From: Bacteroidales bacterium | GTDB lineage: Bacteria > Bacteroidota > Bacteroidia > Bacteroidales > F082 | NCBI GenBank assembly: GCA_028704385.1 | Contig: JAQVLA010000003.1 | Coordinates: 1 to 64,000, forward strand | Reading direction: 5' to 3' | DNA length: 64,000 nt | Shown: piece by piece, positions 1 through 10,940 of the stretch | How positions within the stretch are numbered: position 1 is the stretch's first letter | How the letters are laid out: the number at the start of each line of letters is the position of its first letter | Position numbers and translations under genes: made by a program | The notes under the pieces: model-generated | The model's input: the letters and a program-made list of their open reading frames with translations, nothing else | Told to the model about the DNA's origin: nothing | The model's database searches: none

Positions 1-298
1 CAGGCTTTTGGCTTCAAGCTTTCAAAGAACTTGTATTCTTTCTCTTTTTTCCCGTTACCCTTTTCGCCTCTGTCTTTTCTCTCAAAACGGGAGTGCAAAA
101 TTACTGCTTTTTTTGTCCCAGACAAGCTTTTGTGAAAAAAAATATTTAAAAATGTTTCATCCCACTTTAACCGGTTGTCTTTCACTTCTTTAATCTTCGC
201 GATTTTAATGCGCCCACACTCATTACAACCTGCTTGTCCTTCATCAGCTAAATAACTTCGCCCCTTCTCGATAAACACTGCTGTGTTTCCCGCGTTTG
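1..298 (-). other. Probable 5' leader of an rRNA (or tRNA) operon, continuing past the left edge
   Basis: Reading leftward from the promoter at 305-336, no convincing protein gene appears. At 32-21 the minus strand reads AAGTTCTTTGAA, which resembles the boxA-type antitermination element that precedes 16S rRNA in Bacteroidota. A 20-codon open frame starting with ATG lies between the two promoters but has nothing to support it. The 16S gene is not in the window, so this remains an inference from the promoters and the boxA-like element. Confidence 0.45.
96..125 (-). promoter_or_regulatory. Proximal promoter of a leftward stable-RNA operon
   Basis: On the minus strand the -7 box TAATTTTG lies at 103-96 and a TTG -33 element at 125-123, with a 19-nt spacer, a very good fit to the Bacteroidota housekeeping promoter (TTG, 19-21 nt, TAnnTTTG). 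Transcription would start near position 89 and run off the left edge. No protein gene follows within the window, so the target lies outside it. Confidence 0.6.
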
Positions 299-304
299 GG
301 ACGG

Positions 305-336
305 CAAAGATACAACCTAATTTCTCTTTTTTACAA
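305..336 (-). promoter_or_regulatory. Distal promoter of the same leftward stable-RNA operon
   Basis: The minus strand carries TATCTTTG at 312-305 and TTG at 336-334, with a 21-nt spacer. It is in tandem with the promoter at 96-125, about 210 bp downstream. It lies just beyond the eno terminator, so it starts a new transcription unit. Tandem strong promoters are typical of rRNA operons; that assignment is inference because the RNA genes are outside the window. Confidence 0.55.
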
Positions 337-390
337 GGTTTTTTTGAAGAAAAAATAACTTTAATTTAATGTATTGATTAGCAATATAAT

Positions 391-430
391 AAAACAGCTC
401 CAAAAAGGAGTATTTCCCTTTTGGAGCTGT
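391..430 (-). terminator. Intrinsic terminator after eno
   Basis: The inverted arms ACAGCTCCAAAA (394-405) and TTTTGGAGCTGT (419-430) form a stem of at least 12 bp. On the minus strand it is followed by a T-rich run (TTTTATTATA). It sits about 25 bp after the eno stop codon and closes that transcription unit. Confidence 0.85.
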
Positions 431-453
431 ACATAGTCGTTATTTCAATGTGT

Positions 454-1779
<1,326 letters not shown>

Positions 1780-1786
1780 TTAAGAC

Positions 1787-1820
1787 ATAAAAAAAGGATA
1801 AAGTCAGTTAACTTTATCCT
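1787..1820 (-). terminator. Intrinsic terminator of the ribosomal superoperon, after rplQ
   Basis: Perfect 10-bp arms AGGATAAAGT (1795-1804) and ACTTTATCCT (1811-1820) with a 6-nt loop are followed on the minus strand by a run of eight T. It lies about 27 bp after the rplQ stop and separates the alpha block from eno. Confidence 0.92.
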
Positions 1821-1846
1821 AATTCTCATGCAAACGTTTGAATAGT

Positions 1847-2428
1847 TCAGACTTTGTCTTCCGATTCTTCTATTTTGTCATTGTTTTCTGAAGTTGCATC
1901 AGCCTCAGGCGCACCAACTTCATTTTCAGCAGCTTTATTGGCTACTTCTTCAATTGGTTTAACCTCTGCTTTTGGTTCAGCAGGAGTAGAAGCTTCAGTT
2001 GCCTTCTTTGATGAGCCTCTGCGGCGTGTTGTCTTAGCCTTTTTAGGTGTTTTGGCACCCAAAAGGTTTTCATTAAAATCAACCAGTTCAATCATACACA
2101 TCTCGGCATTATCACCCAAACGATTACCCAATTTGATTATTCTTGTATAACCGCCCGGACGATCAGCTACTTTCACGGCTACTTCACGAAAAAGTTCAGT
2201 TACAGCAATTTTGTTCTGTAAATATCTGAACACCATTCTTCTGGAGTGTGTAGAATCATTTTTTGAACGTGTGATCATCGGCTCAACATAAACGCGCAAT
2301 GCTTTTGCTTTTGCCACTGTTGTAGTGATACGTTTGTGCAGAATAAGTGAGGCTGCCATATTCGACAACATCGCTTTTCGATGTGAACTGGTTCTGCTTA
2401 AATGATTGAATTTTTTATTATGTCTCAT
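1847..2428 (-). CDS. rplQ: 50S ribosomal protein L17 with a long acidic tail
   Basis: L17 binds 23S rRNA near the polypeptide exit site. The first 125 or so residues are the conserved core, starting [20 protein letters not shown]. The protein is 193 residues, well above the 115-130 of most bacteria. The extra 65 residues are first basic ([14 protein letters not shown]) and then rich in Ala, Glu and Pro, probably disordered. Extended L17 tails are usual in this phylum. The gene sits 5 bp after rpoA, the last gene of the superoperon before the terminator. Confidence 0.97.
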   Translation of the reverse strand: MRHNKKFNHLSRTSSHRKAMLSNMAASLILHKRITTTVAKAKALRVYVEPMITRSKNDSTHSRRMVFRYLQNKIAVTELFREVAVKVADRPGGYTRIIKLGNRLGDNAEMCMIELVDFNENLLGAKTPKKAKTTRRRGSSKKATEASTPAEPKAEVKPIEEVANKAAENEVGAPEADATSENNDKIEESEDKV

Positions 2429-2433
2429 CTCTC

Positions 2434-3426
2434 TTATTCCTTATCTAATTTGTATTTGCTGATATTCATTCCAAACTCAAGTCCCTTACTTTTAACCAGC
2501 TCTTCAAGCTCGGTAAGCGATTTCTTACCAAAATTGCGGAATTTAAGTAAGTCGTTTTTATTGAAAGCTACCAGTTCGCCAAGTGATTCTACATCAGCAG
2601 CTTTTAGGCAGTTAAGTGCCCGAACTGACAAATCAAGATCAACCAATTTGGTTTTCAGTAATTGGCGGATATGCAGGGAGCTTTCATCAAATTCTTCACT
2701 CACGGATTTCTCTTCAGTGTCCACCGAAATTTTCTCATCAGAGAACAACATAAAGTGGTGGATGAGAATCTTTGCAGCTTCTTTGAGGGCATCCTTAGGA
2801 TGAATCGACCCATCAGTTTCAACTTCTATCAAGAGCTTTTCGTAGTCAGTTTTTTGTTCAACGCGAAAGTTATCAATGTGAAACTTCACATTTCTGATAG
2901 GGGTATGAATGGAGTCAATTGCAATGGTATCAACAGGTGCATTGGCTATTTTGTTTTCGTCGGAAGGAACATAACCTCTGCCTTTGTTGATTGTTATTTC
3001 CATGCTCAGTTTTACACCTGCATCCATATTGCAGATCACCAATTCAGGATTAAGTACCTGAAAAACAGAGAGGAATTTATTGATGTCGCCTGCCTTAAAC
3101 TGTTCCTGATCTCCGATAACGATATTCACCTTTTCGGAGATTTCGGAAGCGATTTGCTGTTTGAATCTGACTTTTTTCAGGTTAAGCACGATATCTGCAA
3201 CGTCTTCCACCACACCTTCGATAGAGGAGAATTCGTGTAAAACACCCTCAATCCGGATTGAAGTGATGGCAAAACCTTCAAGCGAAGACAGTAATATTCT
3301 TCTAAGTGAGTTGCCTATTGTGATACCGAAACCTGGTTCGAGGGGGCGAAATTCGAACGTACCTTTGTGATCGTTCGATTCGACCATGATCACCTTTTCG
3401 GGTTTTTGAAACGCTAAAATTGCCAT
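2434..3426 (-). CDS. rpoA: DNA-directed RNA polymerase alpha subunit
   Basis: The alpha subunit dimerises to nucleate RNA polymerase assembly and contacts regulators and UP elements. The 330-residue product has the N-terminal assembly domain (about 1-230; motif [16 protein letters not shown] near residue 36) and the C-terminal helix-hairpin-helix DNA-binding domain (about 255-320; [17 protein letters not shown]). An acidic, serine-rich linker joins them. It keeps its canonical place between rpsD and rplQ. Confidence 0.98.
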   Translation of the reverse strand: MAILAFQKPEKVIMVESNDHKGTFEFRPLEPGFGITIGNSLRRILLSSLEGFAITSIRIEGVLHEFSSIEGVVEDVADIVLNLKKVRFKQQIASEISEKVNIVIGDQEQFKAGDINKFLSVFQVLNPELVICNMDAGVKLSMEITINKGRGYVPSDENKIANAPVDTIAIDSIHTPIRNVKFHIDNFRVEQKTDYEKLLIEVETDGSIHPKDALKEAAKILIHHFMLFSDEKISVDTEEKSVSEEFDESSLHIRQLLKTKLVDLDLSVRALNCLKAADVESLGELVAFNKNDLLKFRNFGKKSLTELEELVKSKGLEFGMNISKYKLDKE

Positions 3427-3477
3427 AATAAAGGTTTAGTGTTTGATAGAATATGCTACCAGGTTATTAATTTAAGC

Positions 3478-4083
3478 TTACTTTGAGTACAACTCAACAA
3501 TCAGCTGTTCTTTGATTGTTTCCGGAATATCTTCCCGTGCAGGATAGCTCATAAACTTACCAGCCATTTTTTCGGCATCCCATTCAAGCCAGGGATAACG
3601 ATTTACGCGGCCTTCGAGTGAATAGGTGATAGTTTCCAGGCTTTTTGATTTTTCACGAACTGCAATAATATCACCTTCTTTGAGCAACATTGAAGGAACG
3701 TTAACTACCTGTCCGTTAACCGTAATATGGCAATGTCCGACAAGCTGACGAGCAGCACTTCGTGTCGGGGCAATACCCAAACGGTAAACTGTATTATCCA
3801 GACGCGATTCGATCAGCTGCAACAAAATTTCGCCTGTCACACCACTCTTGTTACTAGCTTTTACAAACAGATTTCTGAATTGTTTTTCCAGGATACCATA
3901 AGTATATTTTGCTTTCTGTTTCTCCTGCAGCTGAATGCCGTATTCCGACAGTTTCTTTCTGCGTTTTGAGCTTCCATGCTGTCCAGGAGGATAATTCTTT
4001 TTTTCAAATGCTTTGTCGGCACCAAAAATGGGTTCTCCAAATTTGCGTGCGATTTTCGATTTAGGACCTATATACCTTGCCAT
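3478..4083 (-). CDS. rpsD: 30S ribosomal protein S4
   Basis: S4 is a primary 16S rRNA binder that nucleates assembly of the 5' domain and contributes to decoding accuracy. The 201-residue product begins [20 protein letters not shown] and has the S4 RNA-binding domain around residues 93-155 ([20 protein letters not shown], then [16 protein letters not shown]). The N-terminal region has no Cys cluster, so this is the zinc-free form. In enterobacteria S4 is the alpha-operon autorepressor; no equivalent leader can be recognised here. Confidence 0.98.
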   Translation of the reverse strand: MARYIGPKSKIARKFGEPIFGADKAFEKKNYPPGQHGSSKRRKKLSEYGIQLQEKQKAKYTYGILEKQFRNLFVKASNKSGVTGEILLQLIESRLDNTVYRLGIAPTRSAARQLVGHCHITVNGQVVNVPSMLLKEGDIIAVREKSKSLETITYSLEGRVNRYPWLEWDAEKMAGKFMSYPAREDIPETIKEQLIVELYSK

Positions 4084-4113
4084 TGATTTACTTTTTTATT
4101 TTTCAACAATTGA

Positions 4114-4503
4114 TTAAACTCTTCTGCGTTTTGGTGGACGACAGCCATTGTGTGGCAATGGAGTAACATCAACTATTTCAGTCACTTCTATTCCGGAGGA
4201 ATGAATCGAACGGATTGCAGATTCGCGTCCTGCGCCAGGTCCTTTTACATAAACTTTCACTTTTCGTAGTCCCAAGTCATAGGCGGTTTTCGAACAATCT
4301 TCTGCTGCCATTTGCGCTGCATAAGGAGTGTTTTTCTTTGAACCTCTAAAACCCATTTTTCCGGCTGATGCCCAGGAAATGACTTGTCCTTCGTTGTTTG
4401 TCAAAGAAATGATGATGTTATTGAAAGAAGCTTTGATAAAGGCTTTACCGGTAGCTTCAATCTTAACAACACGTTTCTTTGTTGATTTCGTGCTTTTTGC
4501 CAT
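4114..4503 (-). CDS. rpsK: 30S ribosomal protein S11
   Basis: S11 lies on the 30S platform next to the mRNA exit and helps hold the Shine-Dalgarno helix in species that use one. The product has 129 residues, a basic N-terminus ([20 protein letters not shown]), the [12 protein letters not shown] signature and the C-terminal [15 protein letters not shown], all typical. It lies between rpsM and rpsD with about 30-45 bp on either side. Confidence 0.98.
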   Translation of the reverse strand: MAKSTKSTKKRVVKIEATGKAFIKASFNNIIISLTNNEGQVISWASAGKMGFRGSKKNTPYAAQMAAEDCSKTAYDLGLRKVKVYVKGPGAGRESAIRSIHSSGIEVTEIVDVTPLPHNGCRPPKRRRV

Positions 4504-4548
4504 TGGATAATGTATTCAATAATATTTGATATGATCCAACTACTGATC

Positions 4549-4926
4549 TTATTTAGTAGCCTTCTTTTTATTTGCAACAGTCTTTTTGCGTCCTTTACGG
4601 GTACGGGCATTGTTCTTGGTACTCTGTCCGCGCAAAGGAAGTCCTAAACGATGACGAATACCGCGATAACACCCAATATCCATCAGGCGTTTGATATTAA
4701 TCTGAACTTCGCTGCGGAGCTCACCTTCCACTTTGAAATTGTCTCCTATCACGGTACGAACATTATTCTGTTCATCATCAGTCCAATCTTGTACTTTTTT
4801 ATCAAAATCGACACCCGCTTCGGTTAAAATCTTTTGCGAAAGACTTCTTCCGATACCATAAATGTAGGTCAACGCAATTTCTCCGCGTTTGTTATTCGGG
4901 ATATCAACACCAGCAATTCTAGCCAT
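4549..4926 (-). CDS. rpsM: 30S ribosomal protein S13
   Basis: S13 in the 30S head contacts the P-site tRNA and forms bridges to the 50S subunit. The product has 125 residues, starts [20 protein letters not shown], has the helix-turn motif [14 protein letters not shown] and ends with the basic tail [17 protein letters not shown], which reaches the tRNA. It is the first gene of the alpha block, after rpmJ. Confidence 0.98.
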   Translation of the reverse strand: MARIAGVDIPNNKRGEIALTYIYGIGRSLSQKILTEAGVDFDKKVQDWTDDEQNNVRTVIGDNFKVEGELRSEVQINIKRLMDIGCYRGIRHRLGLPLRGQSTKNNARTRKGRKKTVANKKKATK

Positions 4927-4955
4927 ATCTGTTTAATTAATAATTCAACTTAAGT

Positions 4956-5072
4956 TTAACCCTGACGTTGTTTGAACTTAGGATTCTTTTTGTTTATCAC
5001 ATAAAGCCTGCCTTTACGACGTACAATCTTGCACTCTGCAGATCTCTTTTTCACGGAAGCTCTTACTTTCAT
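4956..5072 (-). CDS. rpmJ: 50S ribosomal protein L36, zinc-free type
   Basis: This 38-residue gene lies between infA and rpsM. The minus strand reads ATG AAA GTA AGA GCT TCC and translates to [20 protein letters not shown] and onward, ending in KFKQRQG before TAA. It has a single Cys and none of the other zinc ligands (the C-x2-C, C, H pattern) of classical L36, so it is the C-minus paralogue that works without zinc. The infA-rpmJ-rpsM order supports the call. Confidence 0.95.
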   Translation of the reverse strand: MKVRASVKKRSAECKIVRRKGRLYVINKKNPKFKQRQG

Positions 5073-5125
5073 TTTTGTGCTTTTTCAGTTTATGGTAAAT
5101 CCAACTTAATTCTAGTTTTAATCTT

Positions 5126-5344
5126 TTACTTATAACGGAAAGTGATACGGCCTTTTGTCAGATCATAAGGCGACATTTCCAGCTTCACCCTGTCACCAGG
5201 TAGAATTTTGATGTAATGCATCCGCATCTTCCCCGAGATATGAGCTGTAATAACATGCCCATTTTCCAGTTCAACGCGAAACATGGCATTACCCAATGAT
5301 TCTATTACTGTTCCGTCTTGTTCGATTGACATTTGTTTTGCCAT
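5126..5344 (-). CDS. infA: Translation initiation factor IF-1
   Basis: IF-1 occupies the 30S A site during initiation. The 72-residue product is a single OB-fold ([20 protein letters not shown], then [20 protein letters not shown]). A TTG codon two codons upstream is in frame, but the ATG at 5344, giving the usual MAKQ start, is preferred. It starts about 11 bp after map. Confidence 0.97.
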   Translation of the reverse strand: MAKQMSIEQDGTVIESLGNAMFRVELENGHVITAHISGKMRMHYIKILPGDRVKLEMSPYDLTKGRITFRYK

Positions 5345-5355
5345 AGACAAATTTC

Positions 5356-6132
5356 CTATTTTTTTTCCAATACTTCTTCGATATATGAGAACGTTGAGAG
5401 AATATCTGCTTTACCATTTTTAATAGCTACATCGTGTTCGAAATGAGCGGAAGGTTTGCGATCAAGTGTGCGTATTGTCCATCCGTCAGCTTCCTGCCGG
5501 ACATTTCGAACTCCGAGATTAATCATTGGTTCAATGGCAAGCACCATATTCTCCTTCAATTTAACACCGGAACCGCGTCGCCCGTAATTTGGCACTTCAG
5601 GTTTTTCGTGGAGATGTCGTCCAACACCATGTCCAACCAGTTCGCGTACCACTCCATAACCATATTTTTCGGCATGTTGTTGCACCGCAAAACCAATATC
5701 TCCCGTCCGATTGCCGACTATAGCCTGTTCGATGCCAAGATAAAGTGCTTCTTTGGTTCTTTGCATCAGCAGTTTAAGTTCTTCACTTACTTCTCCTACT
5801 GCAAAAGTGTAGGCTGAATCGCCATAAAAGCCATTCTTAAGCACCCCGCAGTCGATCGATACAATATCTCCCTCTCTGAGTTCTTGTTGTCCGGGTATTC
5901 CATGTACAACCTGATCATTAACAGATATACAAAGTGTCCCCGGGAAACCGCCATAACCTTTAAAACCAGGCTCAGCTTTATGATCCCTAATAAAAGTCTC
6001 AGCAATCTTATCCAAAAATATTGTTTTCACACCCGGTGCAACATATTTTGCAACTTCGGCCAGTGTTTTCCCAACAAGCAAAGAACTTTCTCTTTGTATC
6101 TCTATTTCCGCTTCAGTTTTTATAACAATCAT
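5356..6132 (-). CDS. map: Methionine aminopeptidase, type I
   Basis: This cytosolic metalloenzyme removes the initiator methionine from new proteins. The 258-residue product has the full set of family metal and substrate residues: the His of DQVVHGIPG, the two Asp of [17 protein letters not shown], the His of [18 protein letters not shown], the Glu of LAIEPM and the C-terminal Glu of HFEHDVAI. There is no N-terminal zinc-finger extension. It sits between secY and infA as in many bacteria, linking export, N-terminal processing and initiation. Confidence 0.97.
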   Translation of the reverse strand: MIVIKTEAEIEIQRESSLLVGKTLAEVAKYVAPGVKTIFLDKIAETFIRDHKAEPGFKGYGGFPGTLCISVNDQVVHGIPGQQELREGDIVSIDCGVLKNGFYGDSAYTFAVGEVSEELKLLMQRTKEALYLGIEQAIVGNRTGDIGFAVQQHAEKYGYGVVRELVGHGVGRHLHEKPEVPNYGRRGSGVKLKENMVLAIEPMINLGVRNVRQEADGWTIRTLDRKPSAHFEHDVAIKNGKADILSTFSYIEEVLEKK

Positions 6133-6146
6133 TCTGAGGAGGAACT

Positions 6147-7508
6147 TTAACCCATATTCATTGCAGATGCTCTTCCTTTAATACGACCCGATTTTGTTAG
6201 GCCATCATAATGACGCATCAGCAAATAACTTTCAATTTGTTGTAAGGTATCCAACACAACACCCACGAGGATCAACAGTGAAGTACCACCATAAAACTGA
6301 GCAAAAGCAGTGCTTACACCAAGTTGGGATACCAAAGCCGGCATAATGGCCACAAATCCCAGAAAGATTGATCCCGGCAATGTAATTCTCGACATAACAT
6401 TATCCAGATACTCAGCGGTTTTTTTGCCCGGCTTCACGCCCGGAATAAATCCACCATTTTTCTTCATATCCTCAGCCATTTGATTGGGATTAATCGTAAC
6501 TGCGGTATAAAAGTAAGTGAAAAGGATAATTAAAATGAAGAAAGTGAGGTTGTACCACAAGCCGTTGATATTCGTAAATGCAGCGGCAAATCCTGATAAG
6601 CTTTCAGAAGAAGTAAAACCAACCAATGTGATGGGCAGGAACATAATGGCCTGCGCAAAAATGATAGGCATTACACCAGCAGCATTAACTTTTAGCGGAA
6701 TATACTGACGAACACCACCGTATTGCCGGTTTCCAACGATTCTTTTGGCATATTGTACCGGAACTTTCCGTGTACCTTGCACCAAAAGTATGGTCAACAA
6801 AATTACGAACACCAGCACCGCTATTTCGACCAGGAAATAAACCAAACCACCCCCAACTTGCTCAAGTCGGGCAACAAGTTCACCAAACAAGGCAAAAGGA
6901 AGATTGGCAATGATCCCAATCATGATGATCAGTGAGATCCCGTTCCCAATACCTTTATCCGTAATCTTTTCGCCAAGCCACATCACAAAGAGGGTGCCTG
7001 CGATCAGGATAACTGTTGATGAAACCCAGAAGAACAGTGACGGATTGGTAACATTAGGATCAAAAGGTGTAATAGCTTCAGGAGGCAGTTGCGAAATCAT
7101 ATTGGCAATATAACCCGGAGCTTGTAAAGCCACAATTGCGACAGTAAGATAACGCGTAATCTGATTTATCTTACGTCTTCCACTCTCACCTTCGCGTTGT
7201 AATCTCTGAAAATATGGGATTGCCATACCCAGTAGCTGAATTACGATGGATGCCGAGATATAAGGCATGATTCCCAATGCAAAAACAGAGGCATTGGAAA
7301 ATGCACCTCCCGAGAACATATTCAGCAAACCGAGCAGTCCGCCACTGGCCTGATTTTGCAAATTTGCCAGCATGGATGGATCAACCCCGGGTATAACCAC
7401 ATATGATCCAAGACGATAAATAAGGATGATTCCCAGTGTATAAAGAATACGTTTCCTTAGCTCGTCAATTTTATTAATATTTCTGAGAGTATTGATTAAC
7501 CTTTTCAT
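6147..7508 (-). CDS. secY: Protein translocase subunit SecY
   Basis: SecY is the channel of the Sec translocon in the inner membrane. The 453-residue product has ten predicted membrane segments. The first follows the short basic N-terminus (LRKRILYTLGIILIYRLGSY) and is followed by the plug region (SGGLLGLLNMFSGGAFS). The cytosolic loops for SecA and ribosome contact (VQGTRKVPVQYAKR and the KPGKKTAEYLD region) are conserved. It lies 5 bp after rplO, so its expression is tied to ribosomal proteins. Confidence 0.98.
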   Translation of the reverse strand: MKRLINTLRNINKIDELRKRILYTLGIILIYRLGSYVVIPGVDPSMLANLQNQASGGLLGLLNMFSGGAFSNASVFALGIMPYISASIVIQLLGMAIPYFQRLQREGESGRRKINQITRYLTVAIVALQAPGYIANMISQLPPEAITPFDPNVTNPSLFFWVSSTVILIAGTLFVMWLGEKITDKGIGNGISLIIMIGIIANLPFALFGELVARLEQVGGGLVYFLVEIAVLVFVILLTILLVQGTRKVPVQYAKRIVGNRQYGGVRQYIPLKVNAAGVMPIIFAQAIMFLPITLVGFTSSESLSGFAAAFTNINGLWYNLTFFILIILFTYFYTAVTINPNQMAEDMKKNGGFIPGVKPGKKTAEYLDNVMSRITLPGSIFLGFVAIMPALVSQLGVSTAFAQFYGGTSLLILVGVVLDTLQQIESYLLMRHYDGLTKSGRIKGRASAMNMG

Positions 7509-7513
7509 TCAGT

Positions 7514-7960
7514 TTAATATTTTTCAGCAGAACCACCGGCAGCTTCGATAGCAGCAAGAGCTGAGGCGGAGAATGCATGAGCTTTAACTTCCAATTTTGC
7601 TTTGAGTTCGCCTTTAGCCAGGATTTTTACCTTGTCGTTTTTGCTCACAAGACCATGATCCACTAAAGCCTGAAAATCAATTACAGTAAGATTAAACTTG
7701 TCGGCAAGATTTTGCAAGGTTTCTAAATTAATAGCACTAAATTCTTTGCGATTAATATTGTTGAATCCAAACTTAGGCAAACGACGGGCCAGAGGCATCT
7801 GGCCACCTTCAAAACCTATCTTTTTAGAAGTTCCAGAACGCTGGCCGGCACCTTTGTGGCCACGTGTTGAAGTGCCACCAAAGCCCGAACCTTGTCCGCG
7901 TCCAATTCTTTTGCGGTTCTTAACAGAACCTTTTGCTGGTTTTAGATTACTTAAATCCAT
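7514..7960 (-). CDS. rplO: 50S ribosomal protein L15
   Basis: L15 is a late-assembly 23S rRNA-binding protein. The 148-residue product has the long, flexible Gly/Arg/Lys-rich N-terminal extension that threads into rRNA (GRGQGSGFGGTSTRGHKGAG), then a globular domain ending in the AHAFSASALAAIEAAGGSAE signature. Its position between rpmD and secY is standard. Confidence 0.98.
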   Translation of the reverse strand: MDLSNLKPAKGSVKNRKRIGRGQGSGFGGTSTRGHKGAGQRSGTSKKIGFEGGQMPLARRLPKFGFNNINRKEFSAINLETLQNLADKFNLTVIDFQALVDHGLVSKNDKVKILAKGELKAKLEVKAHAFSASALAAIEAAGGSAEKY

Positions 7961-7989
7961 TGTATCTTGTAATTTCCTGTTATCAACAA

Positions 7990-8172
7990 TTAAATTTCTT
8001 CCACCTTAAGCAGGTGTTTCACTTTATCTACCATACCGGCAACAGCAGGAGAAAGCTCAATTTCAAGACTTTGATTCATGCGCTTGAAACCAAGTGCAGT
8101 AAGGGTATCCTTCTGTTTACGGGTACGACCGATGCCGCTTCTAATCTGAGTAACTTTTACCTTTTTCATCAT
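7990..8172 (-). CDS. rpmD: 50S ribosomal protein L30
   Basis: The 60-residue product is full length for bacterial L30, a small ferredoxin-like protein on 23S rRNA. The pattern VKVTQIRSGIGRTRKQKDTL followed by ALGFKRMNQSLE matches the family. It lies 8 bp after rpsE. Confidence 0.96.
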   Translation of the reverse strand: MMKKVKVTQIRSGIGRTRKQKDTLTALGFKRMNQSLEIELSPAVAGMVDKVKHLLKVEEI

Positions 8173-8180
8173 TTGATCGT

Positions 8181-8699
8181 TTAGCCGTTAAACACTGTAT
8201 CCAAATCAACACCGCGGAGTTGAGCCACTGTATAAGCATCACGCAAACGTGTTAAGGCATCAAAAGTTGCCTTTACAACAGAGTGCGGGTTTGAAGATCC
8301 TTTTGACTTTGCCAATACATCCGTAATTCCAACACTTTCGAGAACAGCACGCATGGCACCACCAGCAATTACTCCTGTACCAGGCGTTGCAGGTTTGATA
8401 TATACCAGAGCACCACTATATTTTCCGTATTGATCGTGTGGGACTGTACCTTTCAAGACAGGCACTTTCACCAGATTTTTCTTTGCATCGTCAATTCCTT
8501 TCTGGATTGCTGCCGTTACCTCTTTTGCTTTTCCGAGGCCATAACCCACAACACCATTTTCATTACCAACAACCACAATAGCCGAAAAGCTAAAGGTGCG
8601 ACCCCCTTTTGTAACTTTTGTGACGCGCTGGATGCTGACCAACCGATCTTTAAATTCGATTTCGCTGGATTTTACTCTTTTTACGTTAACGTCTGACAT
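8181..8699 (-). CDS. rpsE: 30S ribosomal protein S5
   Basis: S5 contributes to translational accuracy and mRNA entry. The 172-residue protein has the N-terminal double-stranded-RNA-binding domain (about residues 15-80; [20 protein letters not shown], then [20 protein letters not shown]) and the C-terminal domain with [19 protein letters not shown]. The loop where spectinomycin-resistance changes map (VTKGGR) is intact. Its neighbours rplR and rpmD are as expected. Confidence 0.98.
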   Translation of the reverse strand: MSDVNVKRVKSSEIEFKDRLVSIQRVTKVTKGGRTFSFSAIVVVGNENGVVGYGLGKAKEVTAAIQKGIDDAKKNLVKVPVLKGTVPHDQYGKYSGALVYIKPATPGTGVIAGGAMRAVLESVGITDVLAKSKGSSNPHSVVKATFDALTRLRDAYTVAQLRGVDLDTVFNG

Positions 8700-8705
8700 A
8701 GTTTT

Positions 8706-9068
8706 TTAGAATTTTAATCCTCCATTACGGGCAGCTTCTGCCAACGATTTCACTCTTCCGTGGTACAAATATCCGCCACGATCAAAAACAACCTCTTCAA
8801 TACCGGCAGCTTTGGCTTTCTCGGCTATAAGCTTACCTACCATTTGTGCCTGTTCGATTTTCGACCCTTCCTTCTCAATAATACCTTCTTCACGTGAGCT
8901 GGCCATTACCAGCGTTTTTCCTTCAAGGTCGTCGATCAGTTGAACGTAGATCTGTTTATTACTTCTATATACAGACATTCTGGGGCGCCCGGCTGTTCCT
9001 TTCACAATCTTGCGAATCCTTTTTCGAATGCTGTCTCGTCTTTGTAATTTTTTATTTTTTATTGCCAT
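8706..9068 (-). CDS. rplR: 50S ribosomal protein L18
   Basis: L18 binds 5S rRNA and helps place it in the central protuberance. The product has 120 residues: a basic N-terminus ([20 protein letters not shown]), the core [20 protein letters not shown] and the C-terminal motif [20 protein letters not shown]. It is 6 bp upstream of rpsE and 41 bp after rplF. Confidence 0.98.
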   Translation of the reverse strand: MAIKNKKLQRRDSIRKRIRKIVKGTAGRPRMSVYRSNKQIYVQLIDDLEGKTLVMASSREEGIIEKEGSKIEQAQMVGKLIAEKAKAAGIEEVVFDRGGYLYHGRVKSLAEAARNGGLKF

Positions 9069-9109
9069 CTCAACTGGATATTAATGCGTTATACTCTCAC
9101 TATTACCTG

Positions 9110-9661
9110 CTATTTACCAGCTGCTTTACCAGCTTTTCTCCTCAACACTTCACCCTGGAAGCGAATACCTTTGCCTTTATAAGGCTCTGGTTTACGCAAT
9201 GAGCGAATCTTGGCAGCCACCTGTCCAAGCAACTGTTTATCATGCGAACGCATTTTCAGCAGAGGGTTTTTACCCCTTTCGGTAATGGTCTCAATTTTTA
9301 CTTCAGCAGGTATTTCAAAGACAACGTTATGAGAGTAGCCCAGCGCCATTTCCAGCACCTGGCCCTTGGCTTCGGCTTTGTAACCAACACCAACAAACTC
9401 CTGTACAATTTCAAAACCTTCTGAGACACCTTTGACCATGTTTTGGATCAACGCTCTGTAGAGTCCGTGTTTGGCACGGTGGTCGATAGCATCTGATTGA
9501 CGCTCAACGATGACCTGATTTGCTTCTACCTTCACGTTGACAGCTTCATTGAGCTGTTGCTTCAATTCACCCAGTTTTCCTTTTACTGTTATTTGCTGAT
9601 CATCAATTTTGATTTCAACACCAGCAGGAATATCTATGGGTAACTTACCTATTCTTGACAT
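9110..9661 (-). CDS. rplF: 50S ribosomal protein L6
   Basis: L6 sits near the sarcin-ricin loop and the factor-binding site. The frame is open for 16 codons further upstream, but the family N-terminus MSRIGKLPIDIPAGVE begins at the ATG ending at 9661, giving 183 residues. Two related alpha-beta domains are visible; the second ends in the signature KPEPYKGKGIRF. The extended start would overlap the space after rpsH and has no support. Confidence 0.97.
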   Translation of the reverse strand: MSRIGKLPIDIPAGVEIKIDDQQITVKGKLGELKQQLNEAVNVKVEANQVIVERQSDAIDHRAKHGLYRALIQNMVKGVSEGFEIVQEFVGVGYKAEAKGQVLEMALGYSHNVVFEIPAEVKIETITERGKNPLLKMRSHDKQLLGQVAAKIRSLRKPEPYKGKGIRFQGEVLRRKAGKAAGK

Positions 9662-9680
9662 TGATCTGTTCTCCTTGTTA

Positions 9681-10079
9681 TTAACTAATGTAACACAACA
9701 CTTCACCACCTATGTGCAGCTTGCGTGCTTCTTTATCACTCATAATGCCTTGTGATGTCGAAATAATAGCGATACCCAATCCATTCATCACACGGGGCAG
9801 TTTTTCGGCATGAATATATTTACGCAAGCCCGGACGCGAAACGCGTTCGAGTGTTGTAAGTGCCGACATTTTCGTTGCAGGATGATATTTAAGAGCCACC
9901 TTAATGATGCCTTGTTTATCATCCTCTTCAAATTTATAATTCAGGATATATCCTTTCTCGAAAAGGATTTTAGTTATGGCTTTTTTCACATTGGAAGCAG
10001 GAATTTCAACTACTCTGTGTTTCGCCATGACACCATTACGGATGCGTGTCAAATAATCTGCTATCGGGTCAGTATTCAT
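9681..10079 (-). CDS. rpsH: 30S ribosomal protein S8
   Basis: S8 is a primary 16S rRNA binder in the central domain and, in enterobacteria, the spc-operon autorepressor. The ATG at 10079, giving [16 protein letters not shown], fits the family start better than an in-frame ATG five codons earlier. The 132-residue protein ends with the RNA-binding motif [20 protein letters not shown]. It lies between rpsN and rplF. Confidence 0.97.
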   Translation of the reverse strand: MNTDPIADYLTRIRNGVMAKHRVVEIPASNVKKAITKILFEKGYILNYKFEEDDKQGIIKVALKYHPATKMSALTTLERVSRPGLRKYIHAEKLPRVMNGLGIAIISTSQGIMSDKEARKLHIGGEVLCYIS

Positions 10080-10106
10080 TGTAAACTTCTTCAAAAAATT
10101 AATAAT

Positions 10107-10376
10107 CTACCAACTTGCCTTTTTCACTCCCGGGATCAAACCTTTCAGGGCCATTTCCCTGAAGTTGATACGAGAAATACCAAACTGCCTCATATAGCCT
10201 TTGGGTCTGCCTGTGAGCTGACAACGGTTGTGCAAGCGCACCGGTGAAGCATTTTTTGGGAGCTTCTGCAGTGCCTCATAGTCGCCGGCTGCTTTAAGTT
10301 CGGCACGTTTGGCGGCATATTTTTCAACCAATCTTTGTCTTTTACGCTCACGCGCTTTCATTGACTCTTTTGCCAT
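10107..10376 (-). CDS. rpsN: 30S ribosomal protein S14, long zinc-free form
   Basis: S14 is in the 30S head near the A site. The 89-residue product is the long type: it has one Cys ([12 protein letters not shown]) and lacks the paired CxxC motifs of the short zinc-binding form. It starts [20 protein letters not shown] and ends [11 protein letters not shown]. It begins only 3 bp after rplE. Confidence 0.97.
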   Translation of the reverse strand: MAKESMKARERKRQRLVEKYAAKRAELKAAGDYEALQKLPKNASPVRLHNRCQLTGRPKGYMRQFGISRINFREMALKGLIPGVKKASW

Positions 10377-10379
10377 GCT

Positions 10380-10940
10380 TTATGATTTTTTTTGATTTTT
10401 AAACGGAAGTCCGAATCCTTTAAGAAGCGCCAGGGCTTCTTTATCTGTATTGGCGGTGGTTACAAAAGTTATATCCATGCCATTGATTCTGTTTACCTTA
10501 TCAATATCTATCTCAGGGAAAATGATCTGCTCGGTGATACCAAAACTATAGTTGCCACGGCCATCAAATCCTTTATCACTGATACCTCTGAAGTCGCGAA
10601 CACGCGGCAAAGCAACAGCAACAAGACGTTCGAGAAACTCGTACATCTTTTCACCACGCAAGGTAACACGTACCCCAATCGGGTTGCCACGACGCAATTT
10701 AAAGTTAGAAACATCCCTTTTGGAGATGGTTGGCACGGCTTTTTGTCCGGTGATAGCGGTCATTTCCTCTATCCCATAGTCGATCAGTTTCTTATCGGTC
10801 AAAGCTGCGCCGATACCCTGATTGAGTGAAATTTTTACAAGCCGTGGAACCTGCATCACACTGGAGTAGTTAAACTCTTTCATTAACGCAGGCACGATTT
10901 CACTCTTATACTGCTCTCTTAATCTGGGCTGATAGCTCAT
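10380..10940 (-). CDS. rplE: 50S ribosomal protein L5
   Basis: L5 binds 5S rRNA and contacts the P-site tRNA. The 186-residue product has the typical N-terminus ([20 protein letters not shown]), the [14 protein letters not shown] strand and the [20 protein letters not shown] segment, and ends with a basic tail. Its start codon shares one base with the rplX stop (TAATG at 10940), suggesting translational coupling. Confidence 0.98.
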   Translation of the reverse strand: MSYQPRLREQYKSEIVPALMKEFNYSSVMQVPRLVKISLNQGIGAALTDKKLIDYGIEEMTAITGQKAVPTISKRDVSNFKLRRGNPIGVRVTLRGEKMYEFLERLVAVALPRVRDFRGISDKGFDGRGNYSFGITEQIIFPEIDIDKVNRINGMDITFVTTANTDKEALALLKGFGLPFKNQKKS

